Origin: Eucommia ulmoides
Taxonomy: Eukaryota > Streptophyta > Magnoliopsida > Garryales > Eucommiaceae
NCBI GenBank assembly: GCA_016647705.1
Contig: CM028325.1
Location: 24,885,566 to 24,949,565, forward strand
DNA length: 64,000 nt
Direction of reading: 5' to 3'
The position numbers were made by a program, and so were the translations under genes. Shown one piece after another: positions 1-12,100 of the stretch (the stretch's first letter is position 1; every line of letters starts with the position of its first letter). Below the pieces are notes generated by a model. The model saw only the letters and a program-made list of their open reading frames with translations, did no database searches and had not been told where the DNA came from.

Positions 1-1309
1 ATGCATAAGAAATTAACAGCAAGCCATACCAGATACATAAATTACAGAGACAGAAAGGGGGAAACACAACAAACGCAAAATATTTCTCAATGAACATGCT
101 GCATAAGCATTTACTAAAGATTATGAGGAAAACATGACGAATGCAATAAAATAGAAAAGAGTAACGCTTACGCTAATCATGCTGTTTTGGTGTGCGCTAC
201 ATGATAAATGCAAAGCACTCATCCCCAAATTATATCCACTAAATGTAAGTTAGATTGACAATGGAACATAGCCTTGCTGAATATGTTTCAAAGCCACAAC
301 CAGCTTTCAGAACTCTACTGTTTATTTATCCAACTTTGGATCTACATTAAAGCATGAAAGTATTATATTCCTCCAGAGATGTCTGTATAACCAACAAGAC
401 ACTAACATGCTTCCTTCCAAAAAAATATATATGCTTCACAATGAAGAGAGCTAAAAATGCCCATTATGTGCACATTGTACAAGTGAATGCTTTCGACGAC
501 AAGTACTTACCAAAAGATGGTATACTCTAGCAAACAATGAGTTGATACATTGTTATATAGGTACACGTAATTAGTCGGTATGAGATGATTAATGTTGGAT
601 AATTTCTTGCAATGGATACTTTGTAATGTAATACACTAATTACCATTCATTTTCTTAATTGAATTGCCACTAAACTATATTTCATTATCGTTCTATGATT
701 CCGAGTATCCGTTCCTATTTGATTTTGATCCCTTTGAATTCCATATTTGCAGTTGTGATCAGATCTATTCATTAAAAAGAATCGATTCAATACGTTTGTT
801 ATGTACCCATAGGTGGGTCCAGTGTTCCTCAGTATCCATCCATTTAGAAGTCTGGTAAGGTTACTTCGGCGCCGTAGCGCATAATACTCGAACATTGGCT
901 CAAGGCATTTTCTCTACCCCATCTTACAACACTACTTAGATAAAGATTTTCGCACATTCTTTACTGTTTTCATATGCATAGAAGTGTACCACGCTATGAG
1001 GCATGTGGCAAACCACAATCCTATTTTGTTCCACTGATTGTTTCATGTTCTAGATAACATTGTTAAGGAACAAGATATCTCACCAGTGACAAGACAAGAA
1101 TGCATAAATCCACATGATACAACCCAAAAAAATAAAACCAACGCCCACCGGTTTGTTGAAGAAGAATATCCCCTTTTTGGGTAAATTAGAAAAATGAGAA
1201 GTATTTGAGAGAATTTTTTCTGTTGTTACATTCAAGCTTGCTCTACCACCAGGAGAAGCAAATTCATATAGAAAAAAATCAAAATATCAAGAAAATAGAT
1301 GGTTCTTGT
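1..1309 (-). other. RRP44 intron sequence
   Basis: This is the downstream part of the intron that begins at 1847 on the minus strand. Apart from the plastid-derived block at 672-891 it is AT-rich, and no exon with RRP44 similarity could be found on the minus strand. Short open frames here have no family resemblance. Confidence 0.6.
672..891 (-). other. Chloroplast-derived insertion (NUPT) matching ycf2
   Basis: Read on the minus strand, this stretch has one open frame containing [20 protein letters not shown] followed by FFLMNRSD and HRTIMKY, which I recognise as an internal part of the plastid Ycf2 protein. The central ~80 bases look nearly unchanged from plastid ycf2, while the edges and a few codons have drifted. 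It lies in the large RRP44 intron, so it is not expressed as Ycf2: it is short, has no start context and lacks the rest of the >2000-residue protein. Boundaries are approximate. Confidence 0.8.
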
Positions 1310-1790
1310 AAGGGCTAGCAATATGGGTATTGACAAGAAAACACGACACGAAACCAACATGAAATTATCGTATATGGATTCAATTTTAACAAGTTTTGGG
1401 TCATTATCGTGTCAGACATAATAAACACGTATATAAATAGGTTGCCTTTCATGTTTACCTACTAACCCGATAATTGGCATTTGACACGATAAGTTATCGT
1501 ATCATGTTCGCATCATGTTATCATGTTCATGTTAGCAGATAACATGACACAAAACACAAACCAATGACACAAATTGCCAACCCTAGTTCTCGTAAATACA
1601 AGCATATGTACGTAGATGCATTATGATCAATTTTTAAAGTACACATATTTGAGATAAGTTTTTTCCATTGTTGTTACATTCAAGAATGCTTCACGACTAG
1701 AAGAAGCAAATTGAAACAGAAAAAATCAAGAAAATAGCTGATTTCAATAAAAAGAAGCATATACATATAGATGCATTATGGTCATGTTCT
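1213..1790. repeat. Direct duplication in RRP44 intron, one arm interrupted by the hAT element
   Basis: The block 'gttgttacattcaag ... agaagcaaatt ... atcaagaaaatag ... agatgcattatg' occurs twice: about 1220-1309 plus 1594-1625, and about 1665-1785. The second copy is uninterrupted where the first contains the 276-bp hAT element. The duplication therefore supplies the pre-insertion sequence. Confidence 0.7.
1310..1585. mobile_element. Non-autonomous hAT element (276 bp)
   Basis: The termini are AAGGGCTAGCAAT and ATTGCCAACCCTA, imperfect inverted repeats of the hAT type (consensus TAGGGTTGGCAAT). They are flanked by an 8-bp target duplication, gttcttgt at 1302-1309 and gttctcgt at 1586-1593, with one mismatch. 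The interior is rich in short inverted motifs around 'gataagttatc' and 'atcatgt' and has no coding capacity. It sits within one arm of an intronic duplication in RRP44, which supplies an independent empty-site comparison. Confidence 0.8.
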
Positions 1791-1847
1791 CTTTGCCAAA
1801 AGCCCTAACAATGACATGGCCAAAGAATCATGACATATGCCACATAC

Positions 1848-4336
1848 CTTCATCCGCTAGGGACAGGGAATTTTCCTCATGCCACTTTTCTTGGGGCAAA
1901 ATTTCTACGGCCACTATATCTCCATCGAAAGCCCTATTCATGTTTGTACGTCCATATATAATTATCTCATCACCTATACTTTCACTCCCAACATATGCTT
2001 CAAATGGATTATAGCGGTTAACACGCAGTTTTCCTTGATGGTAGATTCCACAGCGCAAACCAGTAGTAATCTCTGACATGGGCTTATGCTGGTTTGAGGG
2101 GAACAAAAAGATGAGGGAAAAAAAACATAAATATTCGCAAAAAGAATGAACTTATATTTGCAGCACGCACCAAATCAATTCAGAAAATACCTCGCTATAG
2201 ATAACTTTTCTCTTTGAAGGTCTTAAATCTTCAACATCCTCCATGCTGGCATCTTCAGAGGGAGGCTGAACAAGCAGGTCAAGCAGTCCGGATTGATTAA
2301 GTGATTTCACATATGACTCAACTGCAGAGGATGGGAGCTTATCACTCAGGATGGCCAAATAAATTATCAGAAAAATTAAAACCATCAAATGAGAGAAAGT
2401 TAACAGCAGCAGCAACTAAAACATTGATGCCGCTAAAATTAAGTGCTAGGCATATGATGTCACAAGATTTAAAAATACCTGTCTCGGCAGAAATGCCCTC
2501 CTCGGTGGCTTTCCTCTTATTTTCCCTGTCATTTGTAATTAGTATGACACGTGCTGCACTGCCAAGATGATTTTGATACCATTGAGCAGCCACCCTAATT
2601 GCTGGACCAACATAATATAATTTCAGAAGGATAGTAATATACAACTGCATATTATTGACTACAACAAGTATCTAATTTTAACTCGCTACATAGCAGGATT
2701 AAAAGTTATTTTTTATCGATATATTTTGATTAAACTACAAGAATATCATGCTACACCTGCTATAAGAACACCCAAGGGTAGAACAGCAATTATTTACACA
2801 TCAAAGTGCATGTCCATGAAGTTAAAAACAAACTCCACTACCATCAGGTTGAGCAGCTTTCAGTAACTTTCTTCCTAGTTTCAACGCAACTGGAAAAAAA
2901 CTTCTAATTTCCATCATCCATCCACAAAATTTATGTCATGCTGCACAAATCTACCAACTATTCTCAAGATGACAACTTAGCAAAATGAACTGTCTAAGCC
3001 CAAATGACAATAAAATCAGCTTTTAAATATGGCCCAAGTCAGTTTACCAGAAAACCAAAATAGGGCTCAAGTCAAGATGTGTCATAAAACATCATTTCAT
3101 TTGCAAGCAATATTCTTCCAGAATAGTTAGAGAGCTCATTCAGCAAATAAAATGAACTCTACGGTAAAGTTGTGAGCATGATATGAGCAAAAACCTCTGT
3201 CGTTCCGATCGTTTGGACTTTCACCCACCATGGCTTTCACGTACGTGTCCCTTTAGGAAAAAAAAATGACGAAAAAAAGACTCACATTAGATCCACGGGA
3301 ATGCACTGCCCCAGTGACATAAAAATACACAGAAGAGAAAGGGAGAAAGGGAATAAAATAAACACTTTAAGTTAAAACCACTGAAGCTGCTGCTCATGCA
3401 CAGATGAAGTCACAAGCTTACACTGCTGAACAAAATTACAAGTGTAAAGACACAACACCAATTAGACTCGAATTTGAATACTGTAATAGAAGTAATAGTA
3501 TGCACAGACCACCCACAAAAATATGAGCCTTTAAAATGCTCCCCTGTGCATGTCCATTTTATATGAACTACACTTTATTTCACTTCACTCAATAAGAGGT
3601 TCTGCCCAGCAGCCAAATAATGGGTTGGAGTGGTGCTACTAAAAGGCTGATCATTTTATATTTTTTCAAAAAAAAAAAAAAATCAAGAATAATAATAATG
3701 CAATAAAGTGCATTCTGACGAAAAAGAAAACTCACTTGTGGTGTTCATTTGAAAATACAAAGAAATTTCTGAGCAAGTTGCTACACAGTGCTCTAACTCT
3801 ATTATAAACGGCCAGGTTCTTGTTTTTGACCTCTTCCAACACTATCGATAGAACCACTACATCGTCTATTGCTGGATTCTCGAGCAAATCAATCTAAAAG
3901 AACAAAAAACATTATATGTTCAATAATGTATAAAGCAAGGTATACATCTATCCATGTAAACAATCAACTCTGTAACAATTGCAATGTTAACCATAAATGC
4001 TAATGAAATTCTAAAAAACGGAAACTTGTGACAACCTGATTGAGAACAACATTGGTATCGACAATGAGAATGGTGGAGGCCGTTGAGCTCAAACGAGAGT
4101 CTTTGACATCGCATACTTTGCAGAACGAAGCACCGCAGTATATGTCGTCCCTGAGATAGTGCTCTCTAACAACCTGTGAATCGGAATTATCATTATAAAC
4201 CATAATCGAACTGAACAGAACTGTTTTATCATTAGAAACGGAAAGAAGAAGAAGAAGCACGAAATCAGGTTTATTAACGCACCTTAACCACTTTTCCTTG
4301 CCTTGTCTTCTTGACAAACGATTTGCTCTGCAACAT
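1848..4336 (-). CDS. RRP44A: RRP44/DIS3 exosome exoribonuclease, 5' part (7 exons, incomplete)
   Basis: RRP44 is the catalytic 3'-5' exonuclease and endonuclease of the RNA exosome. Minus-strand exons: 4336-4283 (ATG), 4173-4036, 3893-3736, 3250-3195, 2601-2479, 2321-2191 and 2088-1848; all have GT/AG borders and compatible phases. Together they encode about 300 residues. Residues ~19-64 hold the three-cysteine CR3 region (YCGASFCKVC) and the first PIN motif ILIVDTNVV. Exon 3 carries LEEVKNKN and exon 5 LITNDRENK, giving the acidic PIN residues. Exon 7 (from ~221) is the first cold-shock domain, with GKLRVNRYNPFEAYVG. The donor at 1847 is clear, but no further exon is visible down to base 1, so CSD2, the RNB domain and S1 lie outside the window after an intron longer than 1.8 kb. 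The start fits the conserved family N-terminus (MLQSKSFVKKTRQGK). The visible part has no stops or frameshifts. Identification is very secure; whether the whole gene is functional cannot be seen. Confidence 0.93.
2652..3194 (-). other. RRP44 introns 4-5 region, no other feature
   Basis: This intronic stretch lies between the exon ending at 3195 and the exon starting at 2601. It is AT-rich, and I see neither coding similarity nor clear transposon ends. Confidence 0.5.
3251..3735 (-). other. RRP44 intron 3, no other feature
   Basis: This intron separates the exon ending at 3736 from that starting at 3250. It contains a run of A at ~3668-3682 and 'aataataataat' nearby; nothing else is recognisable. 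Confidence 0.5.
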
Positions 4337-4767
4337 ATCTTCTCGGCCGAATAGTTTGCTTCACAAAAAACTGTGTGTTCAGAGTTCAAGGCGCCTTCAG
4401 GAATGGAGAAGGAAACGGGCGTCGTCGGAGACTGCAGTGCAGGGCAGACAGCTCGGGAATTAGGGTTTCTGTGGGAAACTATTGCCGAGTAGCGAAAGGC
4501 GTTGTTTTGGAGTTCCTTTTACTGTGAATTATGGAATCGCTTCGATCAGACGGCAGAATTTTAGGGTTCTTTCAAGCTACCTGTCTTTGGGTTTCAGTGA
4601 TTCGGTAGTTTTCGAAATTTTAAGACGAGCGCGCCTAGGGCTGGTGCGAACTGCAAAGAAAGGGATTGCATTTCTATCGCGTCATGGACCGCCCGGTCGA
4701 ATTGAAGCTTGACAAATAAGCGTCAGTTTTCCGGTTCTAAACAATTGGACTCCTGACTGGAAATTTA
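4337..4767 (-). promoter_or_regulatory. RRP44 leader and promoter with telo-box
   Basis: This is the sequence upstream of the RRP44 ATG on the minus strand. At 4460-4468 it contains AAACCCTAA (minus strand), the telo-box motif common in plant promoters and leaders of RNA-processing and ribosome-related genes; a second, partial copy is at ~4559-4566. The telo-box lies ~125 bases before the ATG. No TATA box can be fixed with confidence and the transcription start is unknown. Assigning the box to regulation is inference from its position and from the known association. Confidence 0.45.
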
Positions 4768-5381
4768 GGCACGGTTTGGTAACCGTTTCCATTTCAGAAA
4801 TTTCTATCCCATTCTCAAATTTTTTGAAATAGCGTTTGGTAATTTTTGTTTTCGTTTTCATTTCATTCTCATTTGAGAATTGTGCCCACTTTTTTCTTAA
4901 GAAATGAGAAACAAAAAAAAATTGTTTCTCATTATTCCCATTCCATTTCCAAAACACAAAGTCATTGTTCATCCGCCATCCGACCGCCGGCCACCGTCCG
5001 ACCGCCGTCTGCCGGCGACTGTCGCCAACGGCCATCTCCGGCGACCGTCGCCGGTTACCGTCCGGCCAAAAAACTTTTCGGCCACTTCCGACCGCCGGCC
5101 ACTGTTACCCACTCGCCACAGCCGCCCGGCCGTCGCCGTTGCCGGAGTACCGCCGGCCGGTCGGCGACGGCGCCACTACCGTCCGGCCAAAACAGAAAAA
5201 AAAAAAAAAAAAAAAAAAAAGATTTTAGGATAAAATCGTTACCAAACATAATTCTCTTCTCAAAACAAAAAAAAAATTATCGTTACTAAACGCGATTCTA
5301 CTCCCAAAAAGAAAACAAAATTCTCATCCCATTCCCATCCCACTGCTAGAATGGAAACAGAAACGGTTACCAAATACCACC
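4768..5381. mobile_element. Harbinger/Tourist-like MITE (614 bp)
   Basis: The termini GGCACGGTTTGGTAACCGTT and (as reverse complement) GGTGGTATTTGGTAACCGTT form inverted repeats. They are flanked on both sides by TTA (4765-4767 and 5382-5384), the 3-bp target duplication typical of PIF/Harbinger elements. The core, ~4975-5190, is unusually GC-rich with repeated 'cgaccgccgg' and 'gtccggcc' motifs, followed by a long A run. The open frames through it come from this repeat and are not genes. Confidence 0.75.
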
Positions 5382-5489
5382 TTAATCTATCTTTATAATA
5401 AATCAAGATAGGTATATTCACGACCGTTAGATGAGAGATAAAACTCTTGACATTTTAAAACCATTATTTTATACACAAACACATTTTAG

Positions 5490-5960
5490 GGTTTGGGATT
5501 CCGATCGCCGCTTTATTCTCTCTCCATTAGTCCATTGAAAATCAAGCTACTCTCATTCCCTACTGCATTCTCGCCGCCATCATCTCATCCCCTCCACTCC
5601 GTCATCTCCCCCGATCATCGCTCCTCATCGTCACCTCCTTCATCTTCACGTATCTACATACCAAAATTACTGCTCATCATCGTCACCTTATTCATCTTCG
5701 CGTCAAATCATGCCCTAATATTTGCCCTAATCCCTTATCGTTGCTTTAATTTCTTAATGGAATCTCTCTCATCTCGCATCTCTTTGTCAATCGCTTATAA
5801 AACCCTCATACCAACTCTTCATCTCACAACAATTGGTCCTCACAATAGAAGATCAACTGCTAAGGTCACCGCAATACACAATCAACCGTTGCTAAGGTTA
5901 GTTCCGATTGCTACTGTCCATCTGATTTCTCATTGCTTTTGTTCTTCTATTTGATTTCAT
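5490..5960 (+). other. Open 5' leader of the Helitron, unrecognised
   Basis: An open frame of ~150 codons (5493-5954), rich in Ser and Pro, follows the proposed Helitron 5' end. It resembles no family known to me. Pyrimidine-rich content and 'aggttagt'-like splice sites suggest a transcribed leader rather than a conserved protein. No function is assigned. Confidence 0.3.
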
Positions 5961-6070
5961 ACCCATATTGCACGAGTGTTTGATTTGATTCTGTTTGATT
6001 TCATACCCCATGTATGATATATGTCTGTGTCTGTTTTCTATTTTCTTTGAATTTCTGTTTGCTATTATTC

Positions 6071-6590
6071 TTCTGTTTGATTTCGGTTCCGGTAATCAAA
6101 ATCAACCCTATAGTTTAAACTCCTGATTAGTGTTTAATCTAATGACAGTAGGCCACTTTCTGATTTCATATTGATTGCTCTATAATCATATTGAGCACTA
6201 CATGTTTGATGAAATGCTTGACTGATGAACAATGCTATTGATTTCATATTCTAATTTTTTATTGCTTAATTTTGATTTCGAGTTTGATTTCATATTGCCA
6301 ATTTTTTATTTCTATTTGCTTTGGATTTTTGTTTGTTATTGGTCTTGTATTTGATTTATGTTCTAATAATCAAAATCAACCTTATAGCATAAACTCTTGA
6401 TTAGTGTTTAATCTAATGATAGTAGGCCACTTTTTAATATCATATTGATTGCTCTATAATTGTATTGTGCACCATATGTTTGATGAAATGCATGACTGAT
6501 GAACAATGCTATTAATTTCAAATTTTGATTTTTAATTGCTTTTGATTTCGGGTTTGATTTCATATTGCCAACTTCTAATGCTTTTACTTT
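6071..6590. repeat. Two-copy tandem repeat, period 274 bp
   Basis: The landmarks 'aatcaaaatcaacc', 'gattagtgtttaatct', 'agtaggccact' and 'gactgatgaacaatgcta' each occur twice, the first at 6094 and 6368, always 274 bases apart. The copies differ by scattered substitutions, so the duplication is not recent. It lies in the T-rich 5' region of the Helitron. Confidence 0.85.
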
Positions 6591-9188
6591 TGATTTCAGA
6601 GGTCAATTTCCATTGATTTCATCAATTATAATGGAGTTGGTAGTTTTTAATTTCATATTGCTAATTTCATTTTCTGATTTCTGAAACTGGTACTTCGTTC
6701 ATTAGTTGTCCAAAGTATATGATGATTTCCTAAGTGAAATCTTCACCTATAAACACATTTTTCATGATTGTTCAACAATATTGCTGCTCTCATTTGTTAT
6801 GAACATAAGTCACACACATTAGTCGTGGATTTATTCTTTGAGACCCTATATAGCATTCTTGATTCATTATTCATGGATTTGTTCTGCTCTTTTTTTCCCA
6901 GTTTTCCATTTTTGTTCCTGTTTTGTTCTCTTTTTTTTTTTTTTTTTTTCATTTTTTCTGTGTTGGTGTTGTTAGTGTGTGAAACTGCACTAATTGGATT
7001 TGTTTTATTATAATTTGAGTTTATATTGACTAAAGTGAAAATTGAGTATAATTCTCCACAAATTCATGGGCAGCTCCAAGAGCTTAAAACATAAAGATGT
7101 AAATCATTTCCTAAGTTGAAAATCTATTCTTTCATATCAAACGGGTGTGAAATTATACATCTAGCTATATTGTTAGCTTTAATTTTCTGATGAAAACTAT
7201 CCATATCCCACTACATGAATTTGTGTTTTATGGATATACACGTGTTAATATGCATTTGTTCTTTTTTTTTTGTGTATGTTGTACTGTTATTTAATTTTCA
7301 TCCATAACAAATATTCTTTTTTATTTAAGCTATTATATAGATTTTAGGGACTTTTTTTTTTTATTATTATTATTATCTGTAATCAAATTTTTTGTTTATT
7401 CTTGATTGAATTTCGTTATACTTCGCTTATGAAATCTCTATGCACGTTTGTCATTATATCCTCAATTGCTTCTATTTTGCATGTGAATTCATATTGTTGA
7501 ATGTTGATTGTGTCTTTCTTTTTATTTGATAAGTGCAATTGTCACACGATTTGCTCCAATTAAAACGATTTCTTTGATTAGTGAACTTTAATTTCTTATA
7601 TGATTTCTTATATGATACTGCCAGTAGGTAATCTCATTCCTCAGTATACTGAACTAAAGTTGAATGGTACGCATGTTTTGTTATTTATTATATACATTTT
7701 CTGTTCAATTGTAGAATCAAAGAGAAGAGAGATAAGCTAGCGACGAAAGAGGGAATCGACCGTAGAATCAGGTTAAATCTTAACTCCCGAACCAGTTAAG
7801 ACGTGCTCATACCATTTAAGTTTTATTTATACACTTTATTAGCTATTTTTTTTATTCCACAATTTCATTGTTGGTTTGAGAAAAATTAAAGAATACAAGC
7901 ATATAATTCTATGGAAAAATAAACCAAGTATTGTTGGTTTTAATTTTCTTGAATTAACTGAACCAAAATAACCAAAAAAAGAACCAGGTATGAAAGCCAA
8001 AATGAAGAAATAGAAGTGTATTTTGATAATCCAAATATCGATCTTTTTGAGAAATTGTTAGTCAAGAGAACTGATTCCTAGAGTACGAGAAATTTTTTAG
8101 TATTGTATATATCGACATGGCATTGGGTTAGTGTTTCAATTTCTATTTTTCAAATTCCATTCTCATAAACCTTTAGAAAGAAAACAACAAATTCTTTTTT
8201 TTCAGGAAACTAAATATTGTTTTTGTTCTATTTCCTAGTTTTAGAACAATTTGTGGAACATAATAGAATTATTCCAAAATTTATGGGAACAAAAACACTT
8301 AATAAACACCTTTTATGTTCTTATGTTTCTGTTTTGTTTTTTTTCTGTTTTTTTTTTTTCAGTTCAACTGTTTTACTTAATCTGGTTTTTTTTCTTGATC
8401 TGTTTTTCTTGATCATTTATCCCACTGCTAATAAAAACTTAATAAACACCTGTTTTTCTTGATCAGTTATCCCACTGCTACTAAACACTTGTTTTTCTTG
8501 ATCATTTATCCCACTGCTACATTTGTTTAATCTTTTTTCTTTTTTTTTGTGTGTGTGTGTGATCTTTGCACTTTGCACCCCTAGAATCTTAGAGAAATTA
8601 CACTTTATTCCTGTTACTTTCAATTTAAGTCTTACCAAAAAAGAACATATACAACCAATGAAGCCAATTTATTATATAGATGTGTGTGTATATAATATCA
8701 ATATCAAGGCCTACATTTGATATACTTTAATTCATATTTTCATTATAATTTATTTATGCTATTATTATTGTCCTTAAATTTCAGGTAATATGGTATGATC
8801 CGCTATTGTATTGAGAACGAGTGATAGGTTAGAGTTACGTAAGGAAAAACAATTCTACTAATACAAGCCTTATTTACAAAATTGTTCTGTGAGAGAATAT
8901 GACATGAATAAGATTTTAAGTGTTAGGCGTTTGTAGAATTATAGGTGCGAAATTAGTGAGAGAGATAAAATAAACCAAATTGCTGATGGTTTGCCATTAA
9001 ATTGGATTGTTGCAAAAGAGAACATATTTGAGAATCATCGGCCTCTTACTGCATTTGAATTTGTGCAATTTTTAGAGGAAGTGGAGCGGGATGTACATCC
9101 ATTGTGGAGAGAATTTGAAAGAGGAAAAATGAATAAAAAAAAGAGTGTCAGAGAGTAACGCCAGTACTACAATCTAAGACGTAGAAGG

Positions 9189-12100
9189 TAGGGTTGTGCA
9201 GAATATCCAACATGCCCGACCTGCCTGAAAAACCCGATCGGCCCAGCCCGAAAATGTCGGGTATAATGTGTGTGAATGATCGGGTCGGGTAAAACCCGAT
9301 CCGATCACATGTCATGTGATTCAGCCGTTGGATCCATATCACCCACCCACAAAGCACCCAACCCGACCGGCCTATACCTAAAGCACCCTAAACTAGTAAA
9401 CCTAATGCTTAGACCTCCTCCATCGAAAACCTAAGTGTCGCCCATTCTCTCCACGCTCTCATTACTCTAGCCTCCAAAATCTTGCGACGACGCTTCGATT
9501 TGCACATAGCATATCGCCATTGGCTGATTGTCTTCGTCGTCACTTCGTGAATCATAACTCTCCATTCCATTCCATTGATTCGTCTATTTTATTTTCTTTG
9601 TTTCTTCAACAATGCTATAAAAGGCCTTTCCAGGTTCATCTAGTCTTCGATTCAGTTGGTTTATCTCGTATTTGATTCCCTTCTTGTTTAATTTGAAGCC
9701 AAAATCCAAAACTAAACATTCAATGTTCTGTGACGGTGAGACTTGTGAGACACGAAATCTACTATTGAAAGAAGGCCCAAAATGGTGAGTTCTTCTATTT
9801 GTTCGATTTGTTTGTTGTTCGATTTTCTTGTTCTTCGATTTTGATTATGTATGGATTAGGGTTTTTGAATTTTGTTTCAAACTTTCAATTTGTGTTTGTG
9901 TTTTACTATTTTGTTTTAATTAGGGTTTTTGTTTCAATTAGTATTCTGTTTGGATTAGGGTTTCAATTAGTGTTTTGTTTGGATTAGGTTTTTGTAACAA
10001 TTGATTACTTGTTTAGTGTTTTGTTTCCATGTTCCCGGATTAAGTTTTTGTTTCAATTAGTATTCTGTTTCGATTTTGATTCTATATGGATTAGGGAATT
10101 CAATTTGTTTGTTCTGTTTTTATTTTTTTATTTGATTCTGTATGATCTGTTTCTATTTTGTTTGATTATGTATGATTTGTTTCTGTTTTTTTTTTTGTTT
10201 CGGTTTCAGTTTTTTTTTTTTTTTTTTTCTACTCTAAAACATGAATACATGATCTGTTTCAAAATTATTGTGTTGAGATGATTTACTCATGTTCTTTTAG
10301 GCCCCCTTTGCTTTGTGTTTCTGATCTCACATTTTTGTTTCGTTATAGAAATTGAAATTTGGGAACAAAAGTGTTTTATATTCTACTCCTAGATTTTTAG
10401 ATGAACTTCTTCGAATAGAACATAATTGTCCCCTGATTTCTAACTCTATTTCATGAAACCTTTGGTGGCGTTTGTTTAGTGTTCCTATATTTGTTTTATT
10501 GAGTCTATTCCAAGAAAACATATAAGAGAATAAAAATTGTTTCTGTTCGTTTCCCAATTTTTTAGAACAACATTATGTGAATATAAAAATAGAATCATTC
10601 TCAAATTTATGTTTTTGCACCATGTTATTTTTTTCCCGAACAAACGGAATTCTAGGAAAAACAATAGAAAAATGCTACCTAAAGGTGTTTTATTTGGGTG
10701 GAAAATAGATGAATGAAAAAATAAAGAAAGAAAATGGGAAAAAAAACACGTGTTTGGTATGAAAGGAAAAGATGTTTGAACCTGTATGTGTTTCTGTTGT
10801 ATGTGTTTTTGTTTTCGTTTTCGTTTTTGTTTTTGTTTCTGCTTTATGAATGCTGAAAATGAAAATTTTTCCTCTCGTTTTTCAAGGAGTCCTTTATTGC
10901 TAATTCATTTCGTCCACGTGCTCGACCGATTTTGCTATTATAGAACATGCTAATGCTGAGAGTTCTTCTACACCCCACGAAGGTAACACTCCAACTACTA
11001 TCCATGTTCCTCCTACTACTGAAAAACCACCATTGCCTAAAAATGTGAAGAAACGTGGTAATACTAGTAAGAAAGTTTATGAAGTCTGGAGTCATTTTCA
11101 AAAATTTCTTGATGAGAATGGAAATCAAATGGTGTCTTGTAAATATTGTGGGAAAGTGTATCATGCAAGCGCAAAAACTCATGGGACTAGTAATTTAAAG
11201 GCTCACCTTCACGTTTGTAATGATCATCCGCATAGGGAGTTGCCTAAGGGACAAACTCAATTAATTAGTCAAGTTAAAAAGGATGGACAAGATAGTCTTG
11301 TATTAACTAGGTTTTCCGTGAATAAAGGTAGAAAATCTCTTGCATAAATGGTTATTTTAGATGAATTGCCATTTAGATTTGTTGAAAATTATGGCTTTAG
11401 AAAGTTTTGTTATGCTATACAACCAAAATTTAAAAATATTCCATGTTGTACAACGGTCGCTAGAGACGTTGTGAAGATATATCACAAGGAGAGAGAGAAT
11501 TTAAAGAAAATTTTGTAAGGTCGTAGACTATGTTTAACCACAAACACTTGGACTTTAATACATAATTTGAATTATATGTGTCTTACGTGTCATTTTATTG
11601 ATGATGATTGGGTTTTGCATAAATGAATATTGAGTTTTTGTCTTGTTGAAGATTATAAGGGAAAAACGATTGGGAAAAAAATTGAATCGTGTTTGCGTGA
11701 ATGAAATATTAATAGTTACTTCACTTAATGGTTGATAATGTTAGTTCTAATAGTACTACTATTAGATTCTTGCAAAGAGTAACTAAAGATTAGAAGTGTA
11801 CAGTGTTAGGTCATGAATTCTTACACATGCATTATTGTGCTCATATTTTGAATTTGATTGTTTGTGATGGATTAAAAGAATTGCACTAGTCAATAGTTAA
11901 GATTTGAGAAGCGGTTAGATATGCTAAGGGTTCTCCAAATAGATTTCATACTTTTAGGCTATTTTATTTGGCTTCAAATCGATTTTGGGGTACTTTGTGT
12001 GTTACTTCAAATGTGTTTTTTAATGAGATAGTTATAATTCATGGAAAAATAAATAAGTTAATTCAAAGTGAATATCATTTGCTATCAAAAATAGTTTTTA

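Noticed and set aside
4482..4712. Plus-strand open frame of 76 codons next to the RRP44 start
   Set aside because: It overlaps the RRP44 leader/promoter on the other strand, has no family resemblance, and a frame this short is expected by chance.
4846..5289. Arg/Pro-rich overlapping frames
   Set aside because: They are translations of the GC-rich core and A run of a Harbinger MITE; all three frames are open because of composition.
9000..9180. Basic open stretch before the hAT, joined to sequence after 13465
   Set aside because: Joining across the hAT gives a short continuous frame, but I recognise no domain, so no gene was called.
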